A stretch of DNA of 64,000 nt from Sphaerotilus microaerophilus (GCF_023734135.1 NZ_AP025730.1:496001-560000); one strand, 5' to 3'. Shown: positions 37,966 to 46,180, counted from the stretch's first letter. Notes: generated by a model from the sequence alone, not told the origin. Numbers and translations: made by a program.

Positions 37966-38640
37966 ATGCGCCGTACTGCCCTTGCCCTCGTGCCCGTCGT
38001 GGCCGCCGCGCTGGTGGTGGCCTGTGCCAGCACACCAGCCACCGGCCCGATGAGCTTCTTCGTCACCAGTGCCGGGCCCGGCAAGGGGGGGGATCTGGGG
38101 GGGCTGACCGGGGCGGACCGGCATTGCCAGGCGCTGGCTTCGGCGGCGGGGGCTGGCAGCCGGACATGGCGGGCCTACCTGAGCACCAGCCCGACCTTCG
38201 CGACGCAGACCGCGCCAGCGGTGCCCTCGGTCAACGCGCGTGACCGCATCGGCCAGGGCCCGTGGTTCAACGCCAAGGGCGAGTTGATCGCGCGGGACCT
38301 GGCCCACCTGCACAACGGCAACCACCTCAGCAAGACCACGGCGCTGGATGAGATGGGCCGCTCCGTCACCGGGCGCGGCGATGCGGTGAACAACCACGAC
38401 ATCCTGACCGGCTCGCGCGTGGACGGCACGGCCTTTGCCCCCCAGACCGACACCACCTGCGGCAACTGGACCAAGAGCGGCGAGGGCGCGGCGATCGTCG
38501 GCCATCACGACCGCATCGGCCCGCTGCCGGAGAACTGGGCGACGTCCTGGAACTTCTCTCACCCGACGGTGGGCTGCAGCACGGAGGCGCTGCGGCGCAC
38601 GGGCGGAGCGGGTCTCTTCTACTGCTTCGCGGCGGACTGA
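37966..38640 (+). CDS. Exported lipoprotein, DUF1554-like
   Basis: A 224-residue protein with a signal peptide (ALALVPVVAAALVVACAST) and lipobox VVAC, so Cys20 is the likely lipidation site. The mature region reads SFFVTSAGPGKGGDLGGLTG then ADRHCQALASAAG and TWRAYLST, which resembles the N-terminal region of DUF1554/lectin-like surface proteins. C-terminal landmarks are NNHDILTGSRVDG, DTTCGNWTKSGEGAAIVGHH and FYCFAAD. Several Cys probably pair. Function is unknown. AGGAG precedes the ATG at 37966. The TIR-domain gene starts 54 bp downstream on the same strand, so the two are likely co-transcribed. Confidence 0.75.
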   Translation: MRRTALALVPVVAAALVVACASTPATGPMSFFVTSAGPGKGGDLGGLTGADRHCQALASAAGAGSRTWRAYLSTSPTFATQTAPAVPSVNARDRIGQGPWFNAKGELIARDLAHLHNGNHLSKTTALDEMGRSVTGRGDAVNNHDILTGSRVDGTAFAPQTDTTCGNWTKSGEGAAIVGHHDRIGPLPENWATSWNFSHPTVGCSTEALRRTGGAGLFYCFAAD

Positions 38641-38694
38641 TCCACCTGCGCGGCGTTGTTGGCGTGGCCGGCCTGTACGGCCAAGGAGACGTCC

Positions 38695-39690
38695 ATGGGT
38701 GCGATCTTCATCAGCTACCGTCGCGAGGATGCCGAGGGCCATGCGGGCCGCCTGTTCGAGGACCTGCGCGAGGTGTTTGGCGCCGACTCGGTCTTCATGG
38801 ACGTGGTGGGCATCGAGCCGGGGGTCGACTTCCGCAAGACCATCGACGCCAAGGTGACGAGCTGCTCGGTGCTGCTGGCCCTGATGGGCCGGCAGTGGCT
38901 TGACCTCAAGGGGCCCGACGGCCGGCGCCGGCTGGACGATGCCGGTGATTTCGTGCGGCTGGAGACGGCGGCGGCGCTGCGGCGCGACATCCCGGTGGTC
39001 CCGGTGCTGGTGCAGGGCGCGAAGATGCCCTCGGAGGTGCAGCTGCCGGACGACCTGAAGGACCTGGCCTTCCGCAACGGCGTGGAGCTCACCCACGCGC
39101 GCTGGGAGAGTGACGTGCAGCTGCTGGTGGCCGCGCTCGCAAAGCACGTTCAGCCGCTGTCGAAGGGGGGGGCGGCACCCCTGGGGTTGGCGCAGCTGCC
39201 GACCCCGGCGCCCGCCGTGGCAGCGCCGCCCGCGCCAGCTCCCCCGGGCGCCGGTGGCCAGGGGCGGACCTGGAAGATCGCGGGCGGTGTGGCGGCGGCC
39301 GTCCTGGTGGCGGCCGTCATCGCGGCGCAGTCGGGGGGTGAGGCGGTTGTCGCGCCCGATTCATCGGGTCAGCCAGCCGCCGCGGCGTCATTGGCGACCT
39401 ATCCGGCGGTTTCCGCCATCACCCGGGTGGTGTATGGCGATGCGCAGGGCCAGGTCCTGGGGGCGTTCAAGCCGTCACCCCGTGCCGAAGGGGTCTGGCA
39501 GGAGACGGCTTCAACGAGCCGGAAAGTCATTTTCGAGTTCAGCGAGGCCGGCCGCAGCGCCGACGAGGTGCGCCTGTACGACCGTTCGCGCGACGTGCAC
39601 ATCCGCCTGGACCTGGCGGGCCAGCGCGTGATGTACGCGCAGGGCCAGGAGCCCGAGGCGCTGCTCTACCGGATCGTCGAGGTGCAGTGA
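38695..39690 (+). CDS. Membrane-anchored TIR-domain protein
   Basis: A 331-residue protein. Residues 1-150 are a TIR domain of the bacterial TIR_2 type, starting GAIFISYRREDAEGHAGRLF and continuing FMDVVGIEPGVDFRKTIDAK and LLALMGRQWLDL. Glu90 in DDAGDFVRLETAAAL falls where TIR NADases have their catalytic Glu, so NAD cleavage is possible. A Pro/Ala linker (170-188) leads to a transmembrane helix at about 194-212 (WKIAGGVAAAVLVAAVIAAQ). A C-terminal domain of about 100 residues (FEFSEAGRSADEVRLYDRSR) would lie in the periplasm; it resembles no family I can name. AAGGAGACG precedes the ATG. A role as defence effector or envelope sensor is inference. Confidence 0.85.
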   Translation: MGAIFISYRREDAEGHAGRLFEDLREVFGADSVFMDVVGIEPGVDFRKTIDAKVTSCSVLLALMGRQWLDLKGPDGRRRLDDAGDFVRLETAAALRRDIPVVPVLVQGAKMPSEVQLPDDLKDLAFRNGVELTHARWESDVQLLVAALAKHVQPLSKGGAAPLGLAQLPTPAPAVAAPPAPAPPGAGGQGRTWKIAGGVAAAVLVAAVIAAQSGGEAVVAPDSSGQPAAAASLATYPAVSAITRVVYGDAQGQVLGAFKPSPRAEGVWQETASTSRKVIFEFSEAGRSADEVRLYDRSRDVHIRLDLAGQRVMYAQGQEPEALLYRIVEVQ

Positions 39691-39746
39691 GCACAGCGGC
39701 CCGCGGCGCCGACCGGGCTCCCGGGGGCGCCCGGTAACATCCAAGC

Positions 39747-40172
39747 GTGACTTTCGCCCACCCCGCCCCCACCGCTCGCCGTGCGCACCTGCCGCGCGGC
39801 TGGGCGCTGGCCTGGCTCCTGGCGCTGTTGCTGGCACAGCAGGTGCTGCTGCTGCACCCGCTGTCGCACCTGCCGGCGCTGCAGAATCTGGCGGGCCAGC
39901 CCGGCGGGCCTGCGCAGGTTCGCGTCGCCACCTCGCTGCCCAGCACGCCGGCGGGGCTTGAGCCCGGCGGTGGCATCGACCGTGCGGATGCCGCCTGCCT
40001 GATCTGCCTCGCCGCGGCCGGGTTGGCGGCGGCGCCGCCCGCGGCGGACATGGCGTTGCCGCGCGCACTGGCCGCAACCAGCTGGCTGCCCACCCGGGCA
40101 GAGCCGGCCGTGTCGGCGGCGCGCCGCTTCCGCCTGGCCCGGGGGCCACCGGCCCGGCTGCAAAGGGCCTGA
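39747..40172 (+). CDS. DUF2946-like small membrane or exported protein
   Basis: A 141-residue protein starting with GTG at 39747. One strong hydrophobic segment (LAWLLALLLAQQVLLLHPLS, residues about 20-40) is followed by a short His/Pro-containing loop and a Cys pair (ACLICLAAAG). This layout matches DUF2946 proteins, which are commonly found beside metal-uptake or metal-responsive genes. It is followed at 40356 by an outer-membrane protein and then by metal ABC-transporter genes on the same strand, so a metal-related role is plausible (inference). The gap to the outer-membrane gene is 183 bp and holds a poly-C run and a hairpin. Confidence 0.65.
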   Translation: MTFAHPAPTARRAHLPRGWALAWLLALLLAQQVLLLHPLSHLPALQNLAGQPGGPAQVRVATSLPSTPAGLEPGGGIDRADAACLICLAAAGLAAAPPAADMALPRALAATSWLPTRAEPAVSAARRFRLARGPPARLQRA

Positions 40173-40217
40173 AGCCGCTCCAGCGTGCTTCGCGTGGCCT
40201 GATCCCGGCACCTCCCA

Positions 40218-40244
40218 CCCCCCCCCCCGGCCCGAACGGCCGGG
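40218..40244. other. Poly-C tract (11 C) merging into a hairpin
   Basis: Eleven consecutive C residues (40218-40228) run into CCCGGCC / GGCCGGG, a perfect 7-bp stem around CGAAC (40226-40244). There is no T tract. It lies in the 183-bp leader between the DUF2946-like gene and the outer-membrane gene and could act as an RNA structure or a slippage-prone length switch. Confidence 0.5.
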
Positions 40245-40355
40245 CGGCTGGCCGTTGGTGCATCCCGTCCCTGTCTGCAGCCAAGCGTCCCTGCCCGATC
40301 GATGCGGCGGGGCCGGTGCCGCCCTGCTCGGCACCCCCACGGAGGTTCTTCCCTC

Positions 40356-41639
40356 ATGACACCCCATTCCTGCTTTTCGTGCTCACTGCCTCTACCCCGA
40401 TCCCTGTCCGCCGCGGCCGTGCTGCTGGCGGGCCTGGCTGCCGCGCCCGTGGCGCGCTCGGCCGACGCGGCGGCACCCGCCCCGGCCAGCACGGCTCCCG
40501 CCAGCGCCCAACGCGCGGCAGCCAATGCCTTCAACCCTGCGATCTCGCTGATCCTTTCCGGCGGCTACACCCAGCTGCAGCGCGATCCGGCCAGCTGGCG
40601 GCTGGCGGGCTTCCAGACGGGCGGCGAGATCGGCCCGGGTTCGCGCGGCTTCGGCCTGGGTGAGTCGGAGCTGGGCCTGTCGGCCAGCATCGACCCGCGC
40701 TTCTTCGGCTCGATGACGGTGGCGCTGAGCGACGACGAAGGTGCAGCGGTCGAGGAGGCCTATGCGCAGACCACCGCGTTGCCGGCCGGGCTGACGCTGA
40801 AGTTCGGCCGCTTCCTCTCGGCGCTGGGCTACCAGAACGAGCTGCATGCGCACGCCTGGGCCTTCGTCGATGCGCCGCTGGCCCACCAGGCCTTCCTGGG
40901 CGGGCAGCGCCGCGAGGACGGTCCGCAACTGCGCTGGCTGGCGCCGACCGAGCTGTTTGCCGAGCTGGGTGCCGAACTGGGCCGCGGCGAGACTCACCCG
41001 GGGGCCGCGCGTAAGAAGAACGGTGCCGGCGCCTGGACGCTGTTCGGCCACCTGGGCGGCGACATTGGCGCGAGCCAGAGCTGGCGTGCCGGCCTGAGCC
41101 TGCTGTCGGCCCGGCCGCAGGGGCGCGAATCGAGTGTGCTGGATGCTGCCGGCAACGAGGTCACCCACGCCTTTACCGGCCACAGCCGCACCTGGGTGCT
41201 CGACGGGGTGTGGAAGTGGGCGCCCGACGGCAACGCGCACAGCCGCTGGGTGAGCCTGCAGGGCGAGTGGATGCGCCGCAGCGAGCGTGGCACGCTGGTG
41301 GCGGACCGCACCGGGCTGGCCTCGGTGGCGCCCTACCGCGCGACGCAGTCCGGGGCCTACCTGCAGGGGGTCTGGCAGTTCATGCCCGGCTGGCGCGCCG
41401 GCCTGCGTGGCGACTGGCTGCGCGTCGGCACGGTGGACGCCGGTGCCAACGCGGCGCTGCTGGAATCCGCCCGCCATGACCCGTCGCGCACCAGCCTGCT
41501 GCTCGACTGGGTGCCCAGCGAGTTCAGCCGGGTGCGCCTGCAGGTGGCGCAGGACCGCGTGCGCGCCGGCGTCAACGACCGCCAGGTGATGCTGCAGTAC
41601 CAGATGAGCCTGGGTGCGCACGGCGCGCACAGCTATTGA
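40356..41639 (+). CDS. Outer-membrane beta-barrel protein of the metal-uptake cluster
   Basis: A 427-residue protein with an N-terminal signal (LSAAAVLLAGLAAAPVARSA) and a C-terminal region of alternating amphipathic strands ending MSLGAHGAHSY with an aromatic final residue, as in outer-membrane barrels. The mature N-terminus FNPAISLILSGGYTQLQRDP and the segment GLTLKFGRFLSALGYQNELH are typical of a family of barrel proteins found next to zinc ABC-transporter genes. No TonB plug or TonB box is visible, so it is not a classical TonB-dependent receptor. CGGAGG precedes the ATG at 40356. The binding-protein gene follows 37 bp downstream. A role in metal passage across the outer membrane is inference. 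Confidence 0.75.
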   Translation: MTPHSCFSCSLPLPRSLSAAAVLLAGLAAAPVARSADAAAPAPASTAPASAQRAAANAFNPAISLILSGGYTQLQRDPASWRLAGFQTGGEIGPGSRGFGLGESELGLSASIDPRFFGSMTVALSDDEGAAVEEAYAQTTALPAGLTLKFGRFLSALGYQNELHAHAWAFVDAPLAHQAFLGGQRREDGPQLRWLAPTELFAELGAELGRGETHPGAARKKNGAGAWTLFGHLGGDIGASQSWRAGLSLLSARPQGRESSVLDAAGNEVTHAFTGHSRTWVLDGVWKWAPDGNAHSRWVSLQGEWMRRSERGTLVADRTGLASVAPYRATQSGAYLQGVWQFMPGWRAGLRGDWLRVGTVDAGANAALLESARHDPSRTSLLLDWVPSEFSRVRLQVAQDRVRAGVNDRQVMLQYQMSLGAHGAHSY

Positions 41640-41676
41640 GCCGGCCATCGGTAGATCAGCAGATCAGGAGATCGAC

Positions 41677-42609
41677 ATGACGATGCAACGATGGACATGG
41701 CGCAGCGCTGCCGGCCTGCTGGCCGCCCTGACGCTGGGGCTGGCGCCTTGGGCAGCCGCCCGCGCCGAGCTGCGGGTGGTCGCCTGCGAGCCCGAGTGGG
41801 CCGCGCTGACCACCGAGCTGGCGGGAGCGCTGGCCCAGGTCTACAGCGCCACCACGGCGCAGCAGGACCCGCACCAGGTGCAGGCCCGGCCCAGCCTGAT
41901 CGCCGCGGTGCGCCGCGCCGACCTGCTGGTGTGCACCGGCGCCGAGCTGGAGGCGGGCTGGCTGCCGCTGCTGCAGCGCCAGGCCGGTAACCCGGCAATC
42001 CAGCCGGGCCGGCCGGGCCTGTTCGAGGCGGCGGCGCAGGTCGAGCTGCTCGGCGTGCCCGCGCGGCTGGACCGGGCCGATGGCGATGTGCACGCCGCCG
42101 GCAACCCGCACATCCAGACCGACCCGCGCCGCATCGCCCGCGTGGCGGCGGCGCTGGCACGCCGGCTGGCGGAACTCGACCCGCCCCACGCGGCCGATTA
42201 CGAACGCCGCCACGCCGACTTCGCCCAGCGCTGGCAGGCGGCGATCACGCGCTGGGAGCGCTCGGCCGCGCCGCTCAAGGGGTTGCCGATCGTGGTGCAG
42301 CACCAGGGCTTTCCGTACCTGGAGCAGTGGCTGGGGCTGCGGCAGGTGGCGGCGCTGGAGCCCAAGCCCGGGCTGGAGCCCAGCAGCGCGCACCTGCAGG
42401 CGGTGCTGGCCACGCTGCAGCGCGAGCCGGCGCGGCTGATCCTGCGTGCGGCCTACAACGATGGGCGCGGCTCGATGTGGCTGGCCGAGCGCACCCGCCT
42501 GCCGGTGGTGGCGCTGCCCTACACGGTGGGCGGCAGCGAGGCGGCCAGGGACCTGTTCGGCCTCTTCGACGACACGCTGGCGCGGCTGCTCAAGGCGGTG
42601 CAGCCATGA
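41677..42609 (+). CDS. znuA: Metal (zinc/manganese-type) ABC transporter, periplasmic binding protein
   Basis: A cluster A-I (ZnuA/TroA family) solute-binding protein of 310 residues with a cleaved signal (GLLAALTLGLAPWAAARA). Candidate metal ligands are His in QQDPHQVQARPS, His in AAGNPHIQTDPRR, His in IVVQHQGFPYLEQWLG and Asp in RAAYNDGRG, the usual four positions. The His-rich flexible loop of many ZnuA proteins is absent, so the metal specificity (zinc or manganese) is uncertain. CAGGAG precedes ATG 41677. It is followed 110 bp later by a ZnuB-type permease; the ATPase gene that usually lies with these genes is missing. Confidence 0.88.
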   Translation: MTMQRWTWRSAAGLLAALTLGLAPWAAARAELRVVACEPEWAALTTELAGALAQVYSATTAQQDPHQVQARPSLIAAVRRADLLVCTGAELEAGWLPLLQRQAGNPAIQPGRPGLFEAAAQVELLGVPARLDRADGDVHAAGNPHIQTDPRRIARVAAALARRLAELDPPHAADYERRHADFAQRWQAAITRWERSAAPLKGLPIVVQHQGFPYLEQWLGLRQVAALEPKPGLEPSSAHLQAVLATLQREPARLILRAAYNDGRGSMWLAERTRLPVVALPYTVGGSEAARDLFGLFDDTLARLLKAVQP

Positions 42610-42673
42610 GGCAGCCCGTGCCAACCTCATCGAGCGGGCCGAGCGCCGGGCCGCTCCCAAGCCGGCCCGCCAT

Positions 42674-42713
42674 CCCCTCGGGGGATCGGCCGACGTACCC
42701 GTCGGACGAGGGG
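42674..42713 (+). promoter_or_regulatory. Two-tier hairpin covering the znuB ribosome-binding site
   Basis: Inner stem CCGACG/CGTCGG (42690-42695 and 42700-42705, loop TACC) sits inside an outer stem CCCCTCG/CGAGGGG (42674-42680 and 42707-42713). The outer right arm contains GAGGGG, the only Shine-Dalgarno-like sequence before the permease ATG at 42719. Folding would hide it. It may be a translational control element or a chance REP-like palindrome. Confidence 0.55.
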
Positions 42714-42718
42714 CTGAC

Positions 42719-43522
42719 ATGACCTGGGCCGCGCTGGACCCGTCCATCCTCGGGCCGGCCTTCGTGGCCGGGCTGCTGGTGCTGCTCACCCATGTGCCGC
42801 TGGGCATGCAGGTGCTGCAGCGCGGGATCGTGTTCATCGACCTGGCGATCGCGCAGATCGCCGGCATCGGCGTGATCGCGGCGGATGCGCTCGGCTGGGC
42901 GACTTCCGGCTGGGCCGGGCAGGCGGCGGCAGCGGCGGCGGCCCTGGGAGGGGCGCTGCTGCTGACCTGGACGGAGCGGCGCTGGCCGGAGATCCAGGAG
43001 GCGCTGATCGGCGTGTCCTTCGTGCTCGCCTCCTGCCTGGGCCTGCTGCTGCTGGCCAGCAACCCGCACGGGGGCGAGCACCTGAAGGACCTGCTGGTCG
43101 GGCAGATCCTCTGGGTCACGCCGGCTCAGCTGGGCGTCATGGCCGGGCTGACGCTGCCGATCGGGGTGCTCTGGGCGGTCGCGGGTGAGCGGCTCGGCCG
43201 GCTGGGCTTCTACCTGCTGTTCGCGCTGGCGGTGACCGCCTCGGTGCAGCTCGTGGGGGTCTATCTGGTGTTCGCCAGCCTGATCCTGCCGGCGCTGGCC
43301 ACGCGCCGGCAGCGCGGGCGCCGCCGCATGGGGGTCGCGCTGGGCCTGGGTGCAGCGGCCTACGCGCTGGGGCTGGCGCTGTCGGCGCTACTGGATGCGC
43401 CGTCCGGTGCGGTGGTGGTGCTGGTGATGGCGGCGCTGGCCGCGCTGGTGGCCGCATTGGTGGCCCGGCGGCCCGCCGCCGATGCCAACCGTCAGCCGTT
43501 GCCCGCCTCGGGCGGGCGGTAG
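42719..43522 (+). CDS. znuB: Metal ABC transporter permease (ZnuB/MntB type)
   Basis: Integral membrane permease of the ABC-3 family, 267 residues, with about eight or nine helices: FVAGLLVLLTHVPLGMQVL, VFIDLAIAQIAGIGVIAAD, LGGALLLTWTERRW, EALIGVSFVLASCLGLLLLA, LGVMAGLTLPIGVLWAV, LGFYLLFALAVTASVQLVGV and a C-terminal hydrophobic pair. Family landmarks are RGIVFIDLAIAQIAG and VGVYLVFASLILPALATRR. A longer upstream frame has no similarity, so ATG at 42719 is chosen. The last 31 bases overlap tail-to-tail with the M48 protease gene. The partner ATPase is not in the window and must come from elsewhere if the transporter works. Confidence 0.88.
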   Translation: MTWAALDPSILGPAFVAGLLVLLTHVPLGMQVLQRGIVFIDLAIAQIAGIGVIAADALGWATSGWAGQAAAAAAALGGALLLTWTERRWPEIQEALIGVSFVLASCLGLLLLASNPHGGEHLKDLLVGQILWVTPAQLGVMAGLTLPIGVLWAVAGERLGRLGFYLLFALAVTASVQLVGVYLVFASLILPALATRRQRGRRRMGVALGLGAAAYALGLALSALLDAPSGAVVVLVMAALAALVAALVARRPAADANRQPLPASGGR

Positions 43523-44424
43523 CGCACCGGCGGTTTCTCGGCGCGGGCGTACAGGCCGGTCACCTTGGGCAGGTTGGCCTCGATGTCGGTGATCCGTGTG
43601 GCGCCCGTCGGGTGGGTGGAGAGGAACTGCGGCGGCGCGCCCTTGGAGGCGGCCGCCATCTTCTGCCACAGCGTGACGCCCGCACGCGGGTCGTAGCCGC
43701 CGCGCGCGGCCAGCTCCATGCCGACCAGATCAGCCTCGGATTCGTCCTCGCGGCCGAACTTCAGCGTCAGCAGCTGCCCGCCGGCATCGGCCAGGGTGCG
43801 GCCCACGTCGCCAAATCCCAGCAGGCTCGACACGATCGAGATGCCCCCGCGCGTGGCCATGGTCTTGCCGATGCGCTCACGGGCATGCTCGCGCACCGCG
43901 TGCGCCATCTCGTGGCCCATGATCATGGCCACCTCGTCGTCGTTGAGCTGCAGCTGCGCGAGGATGCCGTGATAGAAGGCGATCTTGCCGCCGGGCATGC
44001 AGAAGGCGTTGATGGTCTTGGCGCCGATCAGGCTGACCTCCCACTTCCACTGCTTCGCCCGCGGGTTCCACTCGTAGGTGTAGGGGATCAGGCGCTGGGC
44101 GATGGTGTTCAGCCGCAGCATCTGCGGGTGGTTGGCGGGTGCCAGTGCACCCTTGCCGTTGGCCTCCTGGCGCAGCTGGGCGTACTGCTTGCCGGCATCG
44201 GCCTCGACCTGGTCGGCCGGGTAGAACTTGGCGAACTTGGAGATGCCGCCCACCTCCACGCCCTCGCGCGCCAGCAGCGGGCCGGCGGCGGTGCCGGCGG
44301 CGCCGGCCACCAGCAGGCGGGTGAAGAGGCGGCGCTGGTGCAGCGCGCAGCCGCCCGGGTGGGCGTCCACGCGGGTGGTGATCTCGGCGTCGGTGACGAA
44401 GCTCGGTGCGGGCATCTCGTTCAT
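43492..44424 (-). CDS. M48 family zinc metalloprotease
   Basis: A 310-residue peptidase related to LoiP/YcaL and the HtpX/Oma1 families. The zinc motif is H171 in IMGHEMAHAVREHARERIG, and the third ligand Glu lies in FGREDESEADLVGMELAARG. The N-terminus carries a hydrophobic segment (RLLVAGAAGTAAGPLLA) consistent with an export signal, possibly Tat-like in view of the preceding HQRRLFTRLL. M48 proteins of this type act in envelope quality control. ATG at 44424 gives the usual length; a further ATG at 44415 is possible. It converges on znuB with a 31-base overlap and follows ampG, 121 bp away on the same strand. Confidence 0.9.
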   Translation of the reverse strand: MNEMPAPSFVTDAEITTRVDAHPGGCALHQRRLFTRLLVAGAAGTAAGPLLAREGVEVGGISKFAKFYPADQVEADAGKQYAQLRQEANGKGALAPANHPQMLRLNTIAQRLIPYTYEWNPRAKQWKWEVSLIGAKTINAFCMPGGKIAFYHGILAQLQLNDDEVAMIMGHEMAHAVREHARERIGKTMATRGGISIVSSLLGFGDVGRTLADAGGQLLTLKFGREDESEADLVGMELAARGGYDPRAGVTLWQKMAAASKGAPPQFLSTHPTGATRITDIEANLPKVTGLYARAEKPPVRYRPPEAGNG

Positions 44425-44545
44425 GGCGGCGGTGGGCAGGAAGTCGTGAAGGCTCAGACCCCGAGGGGTCGGGAAGATTCCCGACCGGAGCGACAGCATA
44501 GCGGGCGACCCCACCGGTCGGTTGACGTGATCCGGCGCGGGCGCT

Positions 44546-46180
44546 TCAGGCACGTGCCGCATCCGGCTCCAGCGCCTGCACCGTCGCGCGCAGCCGCCAG
44601 ATCATCGCCAGCGCCGGCAGCGCGGCGGCGGTGGAGACGAGGAAGAAGGTCGGCCAGCCGATCGACTCGGCCAGCACGCCCGCCAGCGGCCCCACCCAGA
44701 CCCGCCCGACCGACGCGAAGGCGCTCAGCAGCGCGTACTGCGTGGCGCTGAAGCGCTGGCTGGTCAGGCTCATCAGGAAGGCGACGAAGGCGGCGGTGCC
44801 CATGCCGCCACTGAGGTTCTCGAAGGCGATCACCATCAGCAGGCCGCCATCCACCGCCGTGGGCTGCGCCAGGTGCAGGACGCCCCAGTCGAAGGCCGGC
44901 ACGGTCAGCCCCGGCAGCACGCCACGTCCGTTGACCGCCAGCCACCAGAAGCCCAGGTTGCTGGCCGCCTGCAGCAGGCCGAACAGGAACAACGCGCGCC
45001 ACAGCCCCAGGCGCAGCATCAGCGCCCCGCCCAGCAGCGCGCCGCCGATGGTCAGCCACAGGCCGATGACCTTGTTGACCACGCCCACCTCGGCCGAGCC
45101 GTAGGCCATGCTCTTGAGCAGGAAGGGCGTCATCAGCGAGCCGGCAAAGGCGTCGCCCAGCTTGTAGAGCACCACGAAGGCCAGAAAGGCCCAGGCACCC
45201 GGCTGGGCAAAGTAGTTCGCCAGCCCGCTGAGCAGGGTCGCAAAGCGCGCCCGGCGTGCCGCCCAGGCTGCCAGCGGCAGAGTGAAGGCGATGCCGGCCA
45301 GCAACGCCAGCAGGTCCGTCCAGCGCTGGCGCAGCAGCGGCGTCAGCGCCGTGCCTTCCAGCAGCGGGCCCAACAGGGCGCTGGCCGCGGGGCCGAAGGC
45401 GCGGTCGGTGACGAGGTAGCCCACCGCCACCGCGGCCACCACGGCCGCGAAGCCGATCACGTCCTGGCGGGCCACGCCATCGCTGGGCGGCGGCTCAGGC
45501 AGGCGTGGCAGCGCGACCGCACTCAGCGCGGCGGCGCCGAGCATGATGAGGGCCATCAGGCGGTAGACCTGCGGCCAGCTCCAGGCAGCGCCTGCGCCGG
45601 CAGCGGCACCCACCAGCGCGTTGGCCGGGTCGGTCCAGATCAGCGCGACGCCGCCGGAGAGGATCATCGCCAGCCGGTAGCCCAGCACCTTCAGCGACGA
45701 GCCCATGCCGCGCTCGGCACCGGGCAGCAGGTCGGTGCCGTAGGCGTCGATCACCACGTCCTGCGTGGCGGAGAGGAAGGCCACCAGCACCGCCAGCAGC
45801 GCGAAGGCCTGCACCGCGTGCTTCGGCGGTGTGGCGGCCATCGCCAGCAGCGCGCCGGCCAGGGCGAGCTGGCTCAGCACCAGCCAGCCGCGCCGCCGGC
45901 CCAGCCAGGGCAGGTCGAAGCGGTCCATCAGCGGCGCCCAGAGGAACTTGAAGGTGTAGGGCAGGCCGACCAGGCTGAGGAAGCCGATCGTTGCCACGTC
46001 GATCCCCTCCAGGCTCAGCCAGGCCTGCATCGCCTGGCCGGTGAGCGCCAGCGGCAGCCCGGAGGCAAAGCCCAGCACCAGCACCACCGCGAAGCGCCAG
46101 CTGCGCAGCAGCAGGTGCCCCTGGGACAGGGCGGCAGGGCTGGTGGCAACGGGCCGGGGTGGCGGGGGCGAGGCGGACAT
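44546..46180 (-). CDS. ampG: AmpG family muropeptide MFS transporter
   Basis: Inner-membrane transporter of 544 residues with 12-14 helices, importing anhydro-muropeptides released during cell-wall turnover. The start has the AmpG-specific block VLVLGFASGLPLALTGQAMQ and GIDVATIGFLSLVGLPYTFK, followed by FLWAPLMDRFDLPWLGRRRG; later come FLSATQDVVIDAYGTDLLPG and LKVLGYRLAMILSGG. Length fits the longer AmpG type. AmpG also links cell-wall recycling to beta-lactamase induction where ampR is present; no ampR or ampC lies in the window. ATG at 46180 is the only good start. It is divergent from the flavin reductase gene. Confidence 0.93.
   Translation of the reverse strand: MSASPPPPRPVATSPAALSQGHLLLRSWRFAVVLVLGFASGLPLALTGQAMQAWLSLEGIDVATIGFLSLVGLPYTFKFLWAPLMDRFDLPWLGRRRGWLVLSQLALAGALLAMAATPPKHAVQAFALLAVLVAFLSATQDVVIDAYGTDLLPGAERGMGSSLKVLGYRLAMILSGGVALIWTDPANALVGAAAGAGAAWSWPQVYRLMALIMLGAAALSAVALPRLPEPPPSDGVARQDVIGFAAVVAAVAVGYLVTDRAFGPAASALLGPLLEGTALTPLLRQRWTDLLALLAGIAFTLPLAAWAARRARFATLLSGLANYFAQPGAWAFLAFVVLYKLGDAFAGSLMTPFLLKSMAYGSAEVGVVNKVIGLWLTIGGALLGGALMLRLGLWRALFLFGLLQAASNLGFWWLAVNGRGVLPGLTVPAFDWGVLHLAQPTAVDGGLLMVIAFENLSGGMGTAAFVAFLMSLTSQRFSATQYALLSAFASVGRVWVGPLAGVLAESIGWPTFFLVSTAAALPALAMIWRLRATVQALEPDAARA

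Noticed and set aside
40356..41639. A classical TonB-dependent receptor (ZnuD type)
   Set aside because: No plug domain or TonB box is visible and the length of about 430 residues is too short.
42327..42722. A small gene between the binding protein and permease that might be the missing ATPase remnant
   Set aside because: The frame is out of phase with the binding protein and has no Walker A, Q-loop or signature motif.
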